In this document: positions 25,711 through 39,059 of the stretch, piece by piece
How the letters are laid out: every line of letters starts with the position of its first letter
Position numbering within the stretch: the stretch's first letter is position 1
NCBI RefSeq assembly: GCF_013409785.1
Contig: NZ_JACCBV010000001.1
Span: 1,240,001-1,304,000 of the forward strand
Direction: 5' to 3'
DNA: 64,000 bases
Origin: Microbacterium immunditiarum
GTDB lineage: Bacteria; Actinomycetota; Actinomycetes; Actinomycetales; Microbacteriaceae
Position numbers and translations under genes: made by a program
The notes under the pieces: generated by a model
Database searches by the model: none
Seen by the model: only the letters and a program-made list of their open reading frames with translations
Told to the model about the DNA's origin: nothing

Positions 25711-26639
25711 TCGCGTTCATCGAGGAGCACAAGGACCGCCGTGATGGTGGTCTGCGGTGGGGTGTCGAGTCGATCTGCGACGTGCTCACCCAGCACGGCG
25801 TGAAGATCGCCCCATCGACCTACTACGACGCGAGAGACCGTGGCCCCTCGGCGCGGGAGGTGTCGGACGAGCGGTGGAAGCCGATCATCCTCGCGACGTG
25901 GCAGAAGCAGCGGAAGGTGCTCGGCGCCCGCAAGCTCTGGCTGAGGTTGCGGCGCGATGGGCATGACATCGCCCGTTGCACCGTCGAGCGGCTCATGCGA
26001 GACCTGGGCATCGCTGGCGTTACTCGTGGACGCCGCAAGCGACCCGTCGATCGCGAACTGCGTGAGACCAGGCCCGCGGACCTCGTCGATCGGCACTTCG
26101 CCCGGCTCCGCACGAACCAGCTCTGGGTCGCCGACTTCACCTACGTCTGGACGTGGTCCGGATGGGTGTACGTCGCGTTCGTGTTCGACGCGCACTCCCG
26201 CCGCATCCTCGGCTGGCGCGCCGCCACCTCGATGACTACCCCGCTCGTTCTCGACTGCCTCGACATGGCGCTGTGGACCCGCCGACGCGAAGGCGTCGCC
26301 GGGTTCGCCGGGCTCACGCACCACACCGACGCGGGCAGCGTCTACACGTCAATCGCCTTCACCGACCGTCTCATCGATGAAGGCATCGACGCGTCGGTCG
26401 GGTCTGTCGGCGACGCGTACGACAACTCGCTCGCGGAGTCGCAGATCGGGCTCTACAAGTCCGAGCTCATCCACCACGAGGGCCCATGGCGGGACGTCGA
26501 TCAAGTCGAGGCGGCGACCGCGTCCTGGGTGCTGTGGTTCAACACCGAACGCACCCACGGCTCGATCGACGACCTCACACCGCTCGAGGTCGAGCAGCTC
26601 GACTACGCTCGCATCGAACCGGTCGAGAGAGCCGGCTGA
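25710..26639 (+). CDS. IS3-family transposase OrfB (DDE integrase domain)
   Basis: The catalytic half of the transposase occupies the -1 frame relative to orfA and is open across the orfA stop. The start given is the approximate point after the orfA stop where typical OrfB sequence begins (VAFIEEHKDRRDGGLRWGVESICDVL). An HTH_21-like region is followed by an rve-type RNase-H fold. DDE residues are visible in LWVADFTYVWTW, LTHHTDAGSVYTS and AYDNSLAESQIGLYKSELI. The C-terminus (WFNTERTHGSIDDLTPLEVE) is typical of the family. No lesions are seen, so the enzyme is probably functional. Confidence 0.9.
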   Translation, partial: VAFIEEHKDRRDGGLRWGVESICDVLTQHGVKIAPSTYYDARDRGPSAREVSDERWKPIILATWQKQRKVLGARKLWLRLRRDGHDIARCTVERLMRDLGIAGVTRGRRKRPVDRELRETRPADLVDRHFARLRTNQLWVADFTYVWTWSGWVYVAFVFDAHSRRILGWRAATSMTTPLVLDCLDMALWTRRREGVAGFAGLTHHTDAGSVYTSIAFTDRLIDEGIDASVGSVGDAYDNSLAESQIGLYKSELIHHEGPWRDVDQVEAATASWVLWFNTERTHGSIDDLTPLEVEQLDYARIEPVERAG

Positions 26640-26653
26640 CACCAGCAAACAAC

Positions 26654-26678
26654 TCTCCGGACATGCCGGGGCGAGTCA
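26654..26678 (-). repeat. Right inverted repeat of the IS3-family element
   Basis: This is the perfect 25-base reverse complement of the left end. The second GTC target copy follows at 26679-26681. Confidence 0.95.
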
Positions 26679-26681
26679 GTC

Positions 26682-27107
26682 GTCGGCGTGCTCCTCGGCG
26701 TGGGAGGAATGGCGGTGACGGCCTACTTCGCTCCGACGCCTGCGCAGCCGTACATCATGGCGGTCGTGCTCTTCCTCTCGGGCTTCGCCGGCGGCCTCGT
26801 GGTCTCGCCCAACCAGACGCTCACGCTCGCGGACGTGCCGGTGCGGCGCGGCGGCGTCGCGGGATCGGTCGGGCAGCTCGGCCAGCGCATCGGATCCTCG
26901 GTCGGCACGGCGGTGGCCCTGTCGCTCTTCTACGCGACGATCTACAACGAGCGCGGGTCGGATGCGCCGCGCATGACCGTGTTCCACGACGCGTACGTCA
27001 TCGGGCTCATCGCCGTCGGCATCTTCCTCGGCCTGGCTCTCGTCGCGGGCGTCGCCGACATGACCGCCCGCAGGCGCGACGAACGCTCGACGGACCCGGT
27101 CATCTGA
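26682..27107 (+). pseudogene. MFS drug exporter, 3' part beyond the IS insertion
   Basis: Starting right after the second GTC target copy, the frame reads VGVLLGVGGMAVTAYF and continues with membrane helices including VVLFLSGFAGGLVVSPNQTLTLADVPVRRGGVAGSVGQLGQRIGSSVGTAVALSLFY, typical of the C-terminal helices 11-14 of DHA2 exporters. The tail is short and charged. It is in exactly the frame needed to join the 5' half once one GTC is removed. Without the insertion this would be residues 357-497 of the transporter. Independent translation from the GTG at 26688 is possible but not expected to be functional. Confidence 0.92.
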
Positions 27108-27182
27108 ACGTCATCCGGGCATCGAAGCGAAGCGCCGCGAGGCTCCCGGACGATGTCGGAGCCGGAACATACGGTGTGTGGC

Positions 27183-28337
27183 ATGCGGATCCTGCACACC
27201 TCGGACTGGCACATCGGCCGGTCGTTCCACGGGCATTCCACGCTCGAGGCACTCCGCGGTGTGCTCGAGGCGCTCGCGGTGCAGGTGCGCGAGCACGCGG
27301 TCGACGTCGTCGTGGTCGCCGGAGACGTGTTCGACTCCGCCGCGCCGTCGGCGGCGTGCTTCCCGCTGCTGAGCGACACGCTGCGGGCGCTCCGCGACAC
27401 GGGAGCGCACGTCGTCGTGACGAGCGGCAACCACGACTCGGCCGCCCGGCTCGGGTTCCAGTCCGCGCTGCTGCGCGACGGCGTCCACGTGCTCACCGAT
27501 CCGACGTCGGTCGGCACGCCCATCACGATCGACGACGAGTCGGGTCCGGTGCACTTCTACGGCATCCCGTTCCTCGAGCCCGCGCTCGTGCGGCACCTGT
27601 GGCCCGGCGTCGAGCTGCGCACTCAGGCCGAGACGATCGCGCACGCGATGTCGCTCGTGCGCGAAGACCTCGCCTCGCGCGGCGGCCGATCGGTGGCGAT
27701 CTCGCACTGCTTCGCGGCCGGCGTCGAGGCGACGCGTGGCGTCGAGCGCGAGATCCGGCAGGGGACGCTCGACGTCGTGCCGCTCGCGTACTTCGACGGG
27801 CCCGATTACGTCGCGCTCGGTCATATCCACGGGCGTCAGCGGCTGTCCGAGCGCGTCCGCTACGCGGGTGCGCCGCTGCACTACAGCTTCGGCGAGGGCG
27901 ACAAGCCCCGCGGGTCCTGGCTCGTCGAGCTCGACTCATCCGGACTCGCCTCGGTCGAGTGGCTTCCCCTTCCCGTGCCGCGCCGCCTCGTCACCCTCAC
28001 GGCCTCGTTCGACGAGCTGCTCACCGACGAGCGCTTCGACGAGTTCGGCGACGCGTGGGTGTGCGCGCGCTACACAGACCCGACCCCGCAGCTCGACCCG
28101 ATGCGCCGCCTGCAGGAGCGCTTCGCCCACTGCGCCGCCGTCGTGCACCTGCCCGGCGCGGCCGCCTCCGCCGACCGATCGAGCTACGCGGGCCGCGTGC
28201 GCGCCGCCCGCAGCGATGCCGAGCTGTTCGACGCCTTCCTCGCCCACGTGCGCGAGGGCGAGGGGGCGAGCGCCCGCGAGGGGGAGCTCATCCGCGAGAT
28301 CGTGGGCGACCGCATCGCCGCGGAGGCCCGGGCGTGA
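27183..28337 (+). CDS. sbcD: Exonuclease SbcD (Mre11-like nuclease subunit)
   Basis: This 384-residue protein is the metallophosphoesterase subunit of the SbcCD nuclease, which cuts hairpins and blocked DNA ends. Metal-binding motifs are visible: MRILHTSDWHIGR (Asp8, His10), VVAGDVFDSAAPS, VTSGNHDSAARLG, and ALGHIHGRQRL near residue 220. ATG 27183 is chosen over an upstream in-frame start because TACGGT at 27170-27175 lies 7 bases before it, and the protein then begins exactly like family members. Its stop overlaps the sbcC start (GTGA), so the subunits are co-translated. Confidence 0.95.
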   Translation: MRILHTSDWHIGRSFHGHSTLEALRGVLEALAVQVREHAVDVVVVAGDVFDSAAPSAACFPLLSDTLRALRDTGAHVVVTSGNHDSAARLGFQSALLRDGVHVLTDPTSVGTPITIDDESGPVHFYGIPFLEPALVRHLWPGVELRTQAETIAHAMSLVREDLASRGGRSVAISHCFAAGVEATRGVEREIRQGTLDVVPLAYFDGPDYVALGHIHGRQRLSERVRYAGAPLHYSFGEGDKPRGSWLVELDSSGLASVEWLPLPVPRRLVTLTASFDELLTDERFDEFGDAWVCARYTDPTPQLDPMRRLQERFAHCAAVVHLPGAAASADRSSYAGRVRAARSDAELFDAFLAHVREGEGASAREGELIREIVGDRIAAEARA

Positions 28338-31300
28338 GGCTTCATCGACTCGAGCTCGAGGGCTTCGGGCCGTTCCGTGATCGGCAGGTCGTCGACTTCG
28401 ACGCATTCGCCGACGACGGCATCTTCCTCATCGCCGGTCGCACGGGCGCAGGCAAGTCGAGTGTGCTCGACGGCGTGTGCTTCGCGCTGTACGGCGGAGT
28501 GCCGAGGTACGACGGTGCCGAGAAGCGGCTGCGCAGCGATTACTGCGGCCCGGATGACCCGACCGAGGTCTCCGTCGAGTTCAGCACCGGCGGGCGCAGG
28601 TGGCGGGTCACGCGTTCGCCCGAGTACGAACGGGCGAAGCGGCGCGGCACGGGCACCACGCTGGTGAGCGCGGACGCGCAGCTCGACGAGCTCGTGGGCG
28701 GCGCGTGGATCGGACGAGCATCCGGCTCGCGCCATGTCGCCCTCGCACTCGACGACGTGCTCGGACTCAGCCAGCAGCAGTTCCTGCAGGTGATCCTGCT
28801 CGCGCAGAACCGGTTCGCCGAGTTCCTCCTCGCCCGCAGCGACGAACGGCAGAAGCTGCTGCGGCGCCTGTTCGGCACGCGCACGTACGAGCAGTACCAA
28901 GAGGGGCTCGAGCAGCGACGACGCGACGCCGAGGCCGCGCTGGCGGCCGCAGGCGACGGGGTGGAACTGCTCCTCGGTGAGGCCGAGCGACTCGTTGCGG
29001 CCGAAGGCACGTGGGAGGGATTCGGAGCCGCGGGCGAGGTGCTGGAGAGGCTCGCCGCAGGCGCTGAATCGACGGATGCCCCGCCCCCCGCCTCCGCGGC
29101 GGAGGGTGCACTGTCGCCTGACCCGGGGCCGGCCGCCTCGCTCGCCGACCGGCTCGTCGACGCGGAGCGCTCGGTGCGCGCGGCGCATTCGCGGGCCGAG
29201 GTGCTCGGCGCCCAGCAGGCGGTCGCCGCAGGGGCGGGGCGTGACGCCGAGGCTGCCTTCGCCGCGGTCAAGACGCTCCACGCGAAGCAGCAGCAGCTCG
29301 CCGCGTCGCGGGCCCGGCTCGCGGCCCTCGAGCAGCGGTCCGCGAGTGTCGCCGCCGACCGTTCGCGAGCCGCGCGCGCGATCGCCGCCGAGGCGCTTCG
29401 AGCGCCGCTCGAGGCCGTCGCCGCGGCGGATGCGGCGGCGCAGGGCGCGGAGCACGCGCTCGCGACTCACCACGACGCCTGGGAGCGCGCGGGCGGCCGG
29501 GCCGAGGACGATGTCGCGCGGCTGCGCACGCTCGTCGACGAACTGACCGGGCAGCTCGCGGTGTGGGCGGCCGTCGCCGAGCAGGAGAGTGAGCTCGCGC
29601 ACCTCGAGGAGCGACTCGCGTCCGACCAGGAGCGGGTCGTCGCTCTGGAGCGCGATGTCGCCGAGATCGAGCAACGCCGCAAACCCGTGCCGGAACGGCT
29701 CAAGGCGATCGACAACGAGCTTCGCGACGCGCTCGCCGACGCCGGACGCGTGGACGACCTGCGCACGCGACTCGCCTCGATCGGCGAGCGTCTGGCCGCG
29801 GCGCACGAGGCGCAGCGCCTCGAGAAGCAGCTGCGGACCGCCGACGAGGAGCATCTCGCGGCAGCCGGCCGCCACGAGTCGGCGCAGTCCGCGGTGACCG
29901 CGCTGCTGCGCCGGCGCCTCGCCAGTCACGCCGCGGAGCTCGCGATGGCGCTCGTCGATGGCGAGCCCTGCGCGGTGTGCGGTTCGACGGAGCATCCGTC
30001 GCCCGCCATGTCTTCCGACGCGCCCGTCACCGACGACGAGGTGGCTGACGTCGAGGCGAGGCGCGACCGCGCGGCCAAAGACGAGGCAGCGGCCGCCGAA
30101 GCAGCGAAGTCCGCGCGCGACGCCCACAGCAGCGCGCTGGCACGGGCGGGTGGCGAGTCGGCGGCGTCGCTCGCCGAGGCGAAGGCGACCGCGCAGCTCG
30201 CGGTCGCGGCGGCCACAGAGGCGCAGAGCCGCTGCGAGAGGCTTACCGCGGAGCGCGCGAGTCTTGTGGAACTCGATGCCGCTGCGGGACGGGAGATGGA
30301 CCAGGCGACGGCCGCGCTCGCCGAGCTGCGGATGGAGATCGCCGGAGCGACCGCCGACGCGAAGACGCTCCGAGCCGCCGTGACCGGGGCGCGTGGCGAC
30401 TTCGGCTCCGTGGCCGCACGCATCGCCGCGACGACGAAGCGCCGCGGGCTCGCGCTCGCGCTCATGGACGCCCTCGTCGAGCACGCCGGAGCCGAGGCGG
30501 CGCTCGCCCGCGCACGCTCCGACCTCGAAACTCGCGTCGCCGCGAGCGAGTTCGCCGACGAGGCCGAGGCCGAGGCGGCGCTCCTCGATTCGGCCACGCG
30601 CACCGCGCTGTCCGAGCGCGTGCGCTCGCACGATATCGCGCTGATGACCGAGACGGAGCGCGTACGCGACCTCGAAGCCGAGCTGGGCGATGAGGCGGAC
30701 GCCGCGCCCGACCTCGACGGGGCGGGGTCGGCGCGTGATCGCGCGCTCGCGGAGGAGAGGGCCGCAGTCGAGGCCGCCGCCCGCGCCGCGCAGACGGCCA
30801 GGCGCCTCGATGACCTCGTCCATCGTGCCGTCGAAGCGCAGGACGGGGTCGCGGAGCTCGCGGCCGAGTGCGAGGCTGTCTCGCGACTTGCGAACACGGT
30901 GGCCGGTCGACCCCCCAACACGCGACGGATGACTCTCGAGTCGTTCGTGCTCGCCGCCGAGCTCGAGGAGATCGTGGAGGCGGCCAACCTTCGGCTCGGC
31001 GAGATGTCGAGCGGGCGCTACCGCCTTCAGCACAGCGACGCACGGGCCGCGCGGAACGTCGCATCCGGACTCGGGCTCGAGATCATCGACGCCCACACGG
31101 GGCAGGCGCGGCCGGCACAGTCGCTGTCTGGTGGCGAGACGTTCCTCGCGTCGCTCGCCCTCGCGCTCGGCCTCGCCGAAGTCGTGACGGCACGTGCGGG
31201 AGGGGTCCGCCTTGACACGCTCTTCATCGATGAGGGATTCGGCTCGCTCGACGAAGCGACCCTCGACCTCGCGATGCGAACCCTCGACGAGCTCCGCCAG

Positions 31301-31432
31301 GGCGGGCGCACCGTCGGGCTCATCAGTCATGTGGCGGCGATGAAGGAGCAGCTGCCGGCGCAACTCGTCGTCGAGGCGACGGCCCAGGGCCCGAGCCTCG
31401 TCAGGCACGAGACGGTCTCGGCGACGGTCTGA
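28334..31432 (+). CDS. sbcC: Exonuclease SbcC (Rad50-like SMC ATPase subunit)
   Basis: This 1032-residue partner of SbcD has two ATPase half-domains separated by long coiled coils. Walker A is at about residues 35-42 (AGRTGAGKSS). The zinc hook CxxC is Cys546-Cys549 in EPCAVCGSTEHPSP at the coiled-coil apex. The ABC signature is at about 930 (LSGGETFLASLALALG) and Walker B at about 963 (LFIDEGFGSLDE). The long Ala/Glu/Arg-rich arms between them are typical. The GTG start at 28334 overlaps the sbcD stop. The gene ends 547 bases before the rRNA operon. Confidence 0.96.
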   Translation: MRLHRLELEGFGPFRDRQVVDFDAFADDGIFLIAGRTGAGKSSVLDGVCFALYGGVPRYDGAEKRLRSDYCGPDDPTEVSVEFSTGGRRWRVTRSPEYERAKRRGTGTTLVSADAQLDELVGGAWIGRASGSRHVALALDDVLGLSQQQFLQVILLAQNRFAEFLLARSDERQKLLRRLFGTRTYEQYQEGLEQRRRDAEAALAAAGDGVELLLGEAERLVAAEGTWEGFGAAGEVLERLAAGAESTDAPPPASAAEGALSPDPGPAASLADRLVDAERSVRAAHSRAEVLGAQQAVAAGAGRDAEAAFAAVKTLHAKQQQLAASRARLAALEQRSASVAADRSRAARAIAAEALRAPLEAVAAADAAAQGAEHALATHHDAWERAGGRAEDDVARLRTLVDELTGQLAVWAAVAEQESELAHLEERLASDQERVVALERDVAEIEQRRKPVPERLKAIDNELRDALADAGRVDDLRTRLASIGERLAAAHEAQRLEKQLRTADEEHLAAAGRHESAQSAVTALLRRRLASHAAELAMALVDGEPCAVCGSTEHPSPAMSSDAPVTDDEVADVEARRDRAAKDEAAAAEAAKSARDAHSSALARAGGESAASLAEAKATAQLAVAAATEAQSRCERLTAERASLVELDAAAGREMDQATAALAELRMEIAGATADAKTLRAAVTGARGDFGSVAARIAATTKRRGLALALMDALVEHAGAEAALARARSDLETRVAASEFADEAEAEAALLDSATRTALSERVRSHDIALMTETERVRDLEAELGDEADAAPDLDGAGSARDRALAEERAAVEAAARAAQTARRLDDLVHRAVEAQDGVAELAAECEAVSRLANTVAGRPPNTRRMTLESFVLAAELEEIVEAANLRLGEMSSGRYRLQHSDARAARNVASGLGLEIIDAHTGQARPAQSLSGGETFLASLALALGLAEVVTARAGGVRLDTLFIDEGFGSLDEATLDLAMRTLDELRQGGRTVGLISHVAAMKEQLPAQLVVEATAQGPSLVRHETVSATV

Positions 31433-31513
31433 CGCGGCGGAGAGTCCGCGAGGCGGGGTGGTCGGTCTTCGAGCGCCCGGACGCGAGCGACACGCCCGGG
31501 ATTCAGCCTCGAT

Positions 31514-31542
31514 TTGCCGCGCCTCCGCGAGCCACGTACAGT
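31514..31542 (+). promoter_or_regulatory. rRNA promoter candidate P1
   Basis: TTGCCG (31514-31519) and TACAGT (31537-31542) are spaced by 17 bases. The -10 overlaps a CACGTA/TACGTG inverted repeat that could bind a regulator. Confidence 0.5.
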
Positions 31543-31631
31543 AATACGTGTTCGCCCCAAAGGGAAGAGCGCTGAGGCTGAGAGCCCCGCCCCCTCAAGT
31601 GGAGAACCACCCCCCATCCGATCAGTTCTCC

Positions 31632-31660
31632 TTGTGAGACGTGACCTCCGGGTCTAGGAT
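31632..31660 (+). promoter_or_regulatory. rRNA promoter candidate P2
   Basis: TTGTGA (31632-31637) and TAGGAT (31655-31660) are spaced by 17 bases, about 320 bases before the mature 16S start. Tandem promoters are usual for rRNA operons. Confidence 0.6.
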
Positions 31661-31979
31661 GAGGAGTCCACTCCGTGGACCGCGGTCATCGGCTGCCGAC
31701 GAGATCTGAAGATCTCGAGCAGACCGGTTCGACAGACGGAACGGGGCGGACGAACAGGAAGTCGCCCCTCGGGCACGGTCGCGAGACCCGACCGTGGGAG
31801 CGTCCGATCCTTGAGAACTCAACAGCGTGCACTTGTCAAATGCCAATTTATTTCCGCTGGCCATTTTTTGGTTGGTGGGGGTTTTTGGATCAATTCATGG
31901 ATTGTCAGTGATGGCATTCTGTTTTGGTCATGATTGAACTCGCCGAGCCTGGTCTGTTGATTGGGTTTGGTTTTCGTTT

Positions 31980-36991
<5,012 letters not shown>

Positions 36992-37123
36992 CAACACATT
37001 CTTCTCGGCCCCACCCCACCGGGTGGGGAAGATGACTCGCGTCCACTGAGTGGTTCCCGATGTACGGACGGAACCCACCACAACCCAACAAGTTGTGACA
37101 CCGAACAACACACATCGACAGTT

Positions 37124-37242
37124 GTTCCGGCGGCCATAGCGAAAGGGAAACGCCCGGTCCCATTCCGAACCCGGAAGCTAAGCCTTTCAGCGCCGATGGT
37201 ACTGCAGGGGAGACCCTGTGGGAGAGTAGGACACCGCCGGAC
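37124..37242 (+). rRNA. rrf: 5S ribosomal RNA
   Basis: This is a typical actinobacterial 5S: the terminal stem TCCGGCGG pairs with CCGCCGGA near 37241, and loop regions CATAGCGAAAGGGAAACGCC and AACCCGGAAGCTAAGCC are conserved. It lies 132 bases after 23S. Confidence 0.95.
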
Positions 37243-37252
37243 ACCCACCACC

Positions 37253-37283
37253 CCGAATGGCCACCACACCGGTGGCCATTCGG
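37253..37283 (+). terminator. rRNA operon terminator
   Basis: CCGAATGGCCACC (37253-37265) pairs perfectly with 37271-37283 around a 5-base loop, 10 bases after 5S. There is no T-run. Confidence 0.85.
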
Positions 37284-37333
37284 CGTTAACAACACAAACG
37301 AACAGCGCAGCCCGCAAGGCGATAAGGAGAAGC

Positions 37334-38992
37334 ATGTCGGACGAAAGAGAGTCCCGTGAGAAGCGACCGCGTCCGCGGTACGCCGCGGCAGACGACGGAA
37401 ACCGACAGCGCTCCGATCGTCCTTCCGGCCGCGGCCGTGAGAACTCCGGCCGCGAGCACAGTGCTGATCGAACCGACTCGTCCCGCCGTGAGCGTTCCGG
37501 TGGCGACGGCGGCGGCACAGACCGTCGGCCATCCGGCGGCGGTGCGCGCGGCGCTGACCGCACGTCCTCGGGCCGGCCAGCCGGAGGCAAGTCGTACGGC
37601 GACAAGTCGTACGGCGACAAGCGCTACGGCGATAAGCGCACTGGCGACAAGCCGTATGGCGACAAGCGCTACGGCGACCAGCGCACCGGCGACAAGCACA
37701 CCGGCGCCGGCCGCCCGGACGGGCAGAAGCCGTACGGCCAGAAGCCGTACGGGGCGAAGAAGCCCTACGGCGGCAAGCGCTTCGACGATCGTCCGAGCGA
37801 CGACCGGCGCGCGGCATCCGACAAGCCGTACGGGGAGAAGCGCGCCGGCGACCGACCCTATGGGGACAAGCGCGCATCGGGCCGACCGCCCTACGGCGAC
37901 AAGCGCGAAGCCGGTCGACCGCCGCATGGCGCCAAGCGGGACGCGGGCGGGGCGCGCAAGGGCGAGTACCGCGGTGACCGACCGTATGGCGACCGCCGCG
38001 AGTCGGGTGCGAGCCGCGACAGCCGACCCGGCACGCCCCGCTCTGGCCAGCGCCGCGACGACCGCTACGGCGGGCCCACGGGTCGTCCGCCCCGCGCGGG
38101 TTCCCGCGACGACCGCTCGCGCGAGCACGTTCGCGACACGGAGGAGCGGGTGCCGCGGCATCCGGCCCCTCCGATTCCGGAGGATGTGACGCCGCGAGAC
38201 CTCAACCCGGCCGCGCGCAACGAGCTCAAGACCCTCAGCAAGGAGAACGCCGAGAACGTCGCCCGCCACCTCGCGATGGCGGCAGCCCTAATCGACGACG
38301 ACCCCTCGCTCGCCCACGAGCACGCGCTGGCCGCCGTCCGCAGCGCGGGGCGCATCGCCGTCGTGCGCGAGACGGCGGCGATCACCGCGTACGCGATCGG
38401 CGACTACGCATTGGCGCTGCGGGAGCTGCGCACCTTCCGCCGGATCTCGGGCCGCGACGATCAGATCGCGCTGATGGTCGACTCCGAGCGCGGTGTCGGT
38501 CGTCCCGACCGCGCGCTCGAGCTCGGGCGCAGCGTGGACCGCTCCGCGCTTGCGCCCGCGGTTCGCGTCGAGCTGGCGATTGCGATGTCGGGTGCGCGCC
38601 TGGACCTCGGCCAGACCGAGCGGGCGCTGCTCGAACTCGACATCCCGGAGCTCGACCCGGACCGCGCGTTCGAGTGGAGCCCCGCGCTGTTCTCGGCTCG
38701 GGCCGCCGTGCTCGAGGAGCTCGGTCGCACGGACGAGGCGCAGGAATGGCAGCATCGGGCCGTCGTCGCCGCAGAGGCGATTGACGACGCATCCGGCGTC
38801 GCCGACAGCGAGACGATCCTCATCGAGGAAGTGGCCGAAGAGCCGGACGCCGAGGAATCTGTCGAGCCGACTGACGACGAGCCGGCAGAGGTCGAAGCCG
38901 CCGACGACGACGCGCAGGGCGGGGCATCAGGATCAACAGGTTCGACCGGATCGGCCGCCGCCGCCGCCGTCGTCGACGAAGACTCCGAGTGA
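37334..38992 (+). CDS. Basic pentapeptide-repeat (Arg/Lys/Gly/Tyr-rich) protein with TPR-like C-terminal region
   Basis: This 552-residue protein has two parts. Residues 1-270 are disordered and highly basic, with seven tandem pentapeptides of the form [SRP][YT]GD[KQ] at residues 87-121, then looser KPYG and KREAGRPP-type repeats and RDDRYGG-like stretches. Residues about 275-500 are helical and TPR-like (NAENVARHLAMAAALIDDD, HEHALAAVRSAGRIAVVRETAAITAYAIGDYALALRELRTF, GRPDRALELGR). The tail is acidic. AAGGAGA lies upstream of the ATG at 37334. The basic low-complexity part suggests RNA binding or phase separation, possibly linked to ribosome biogenesis because it follows the rRNA operon. Function inferred only. 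Confidence 0.8.
   Translation: MSDERESREKRPRPRYAAADDGNRQRSDRPSGRGRENSGREHSADRTDSSRRERSGGDGGGTDRRPSGGGARGADRTSSGRPAGGKSYGDKSYGDKRYGDKRTGDKPYGDKRYGDQRTGDKHTGAGRPDGQKPYGQKPYGAKKPYGGKRFDDRPSDDRRAASDKPYGEKRAGDRPYGDKRASGRPPYGDKREAGRPPHGAKRDAGGARKGEYRGDRPYGDRRESGASRDSRPGTPRSGQRRDDRYGGPTGRPPRAGSRDDRSREHVRDTEERVPRHPAPPIPEDVTPRDLNPAARNELKTLSKENAENVARHLAMAAALIDDDPSLAHEHALAAVRSAGRIAVVRETAAITAYAIGDYALALRELRTFRRISGRDDQIALMVDSERGVGRPDRALELGRSVDRSALAPAVRVELAIAMSGARLDLGQTERALLELDIPELDPDRAFEWSPALFSARAAVLEELGRTDEAQEWQHRAVVAAEAIDDASGVADSETILIEEVAEEPDAEESVEPTDDEPAEVEAADDDAQGGASGSTGSTGSAAAAAVVDEDSE
37592..37696 (+). repeat. Seven tandem 15-bp repeats encoding [SRP][YT]GD[KQ]
   Basis: In-frame 15-base units of the type TACGGCGACAAG with a changing first codon run without interruption, then degenerate forms continue to about 37925. 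Such arrays can expand or contract by slippage. Confidence 0.85.
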
Positions 38993-38994
38993 TC

Positions 38995-39047
38995 AAACGC
39001 CCGCCGGGCGCCGAACCGCATACGCGATCGGCGCCCGGCGGGCGTTT
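38995..39047. terminator. Bidirectional terminator
   Basis: A perfect 20-bp stem (38995-39014 with 39028-39047), beginning AAACGCCCGCC and ending with GGCGTTT, lies between convergent genes. The A-rich start and T-rich end make it a good intrinsic terminator in both directions. Confidence 0.92.
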
Positions 39048-39059
39048 CGCGTTCGAGAA

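Larger units (their letters stand above)
25336..26678 (+). mobile_element. IS3-family insertion sequence, 1343 bp, intact
   Basis: The element is bounded by perfect 25-bp inverted repeats beginning TGACTCGCCCCGGCATG (25336-25360 and complement 26654-26678). It is flanked by the 3-bp duplication GTC (25333-25335 and 26679-26681). It carries overlapping transposase frames orfA and orfB with a -1 relationship, as in IS3-family elements that make OrfAB by programmed frameshifting. Perfect ends, intact frames and a clean target duplication suggest a recent and possibly still mobile insertion. Its target is a drug-exporter gene. Subgroup not assigned. Confidence 0.95.
31433..31979 (+). promoter_or_regulatory. 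rRNA operon promoter and leader region
   Basis: This 547-base gap contains two promoter-like pairs (separate entries) and an AT-richer leader. The leader includes TTGAGAACTCAACAG at 31811-31825, a motif repeated in slightly changed form before 23S at 33787, probably part of the rRNA processing or antitermination signals. A small inverted repeat CACGTA/TACGTG lies at 31533-31550. No protein-coding gene is supported here. Confidence 0.75.

Noticed and set aside
26688..27107. An independent small membrane protein gene starting at 26688.
   Set aside because: It is the exact 3' continuation of the MFS gene split by the insertion sequence.
37592..37925. Regular short repeats that could be mistaken for a CRISPR array.
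   Set aside because: The repeats are 15-bp codon units in an open reading frame, without unique spacers or cas genes.
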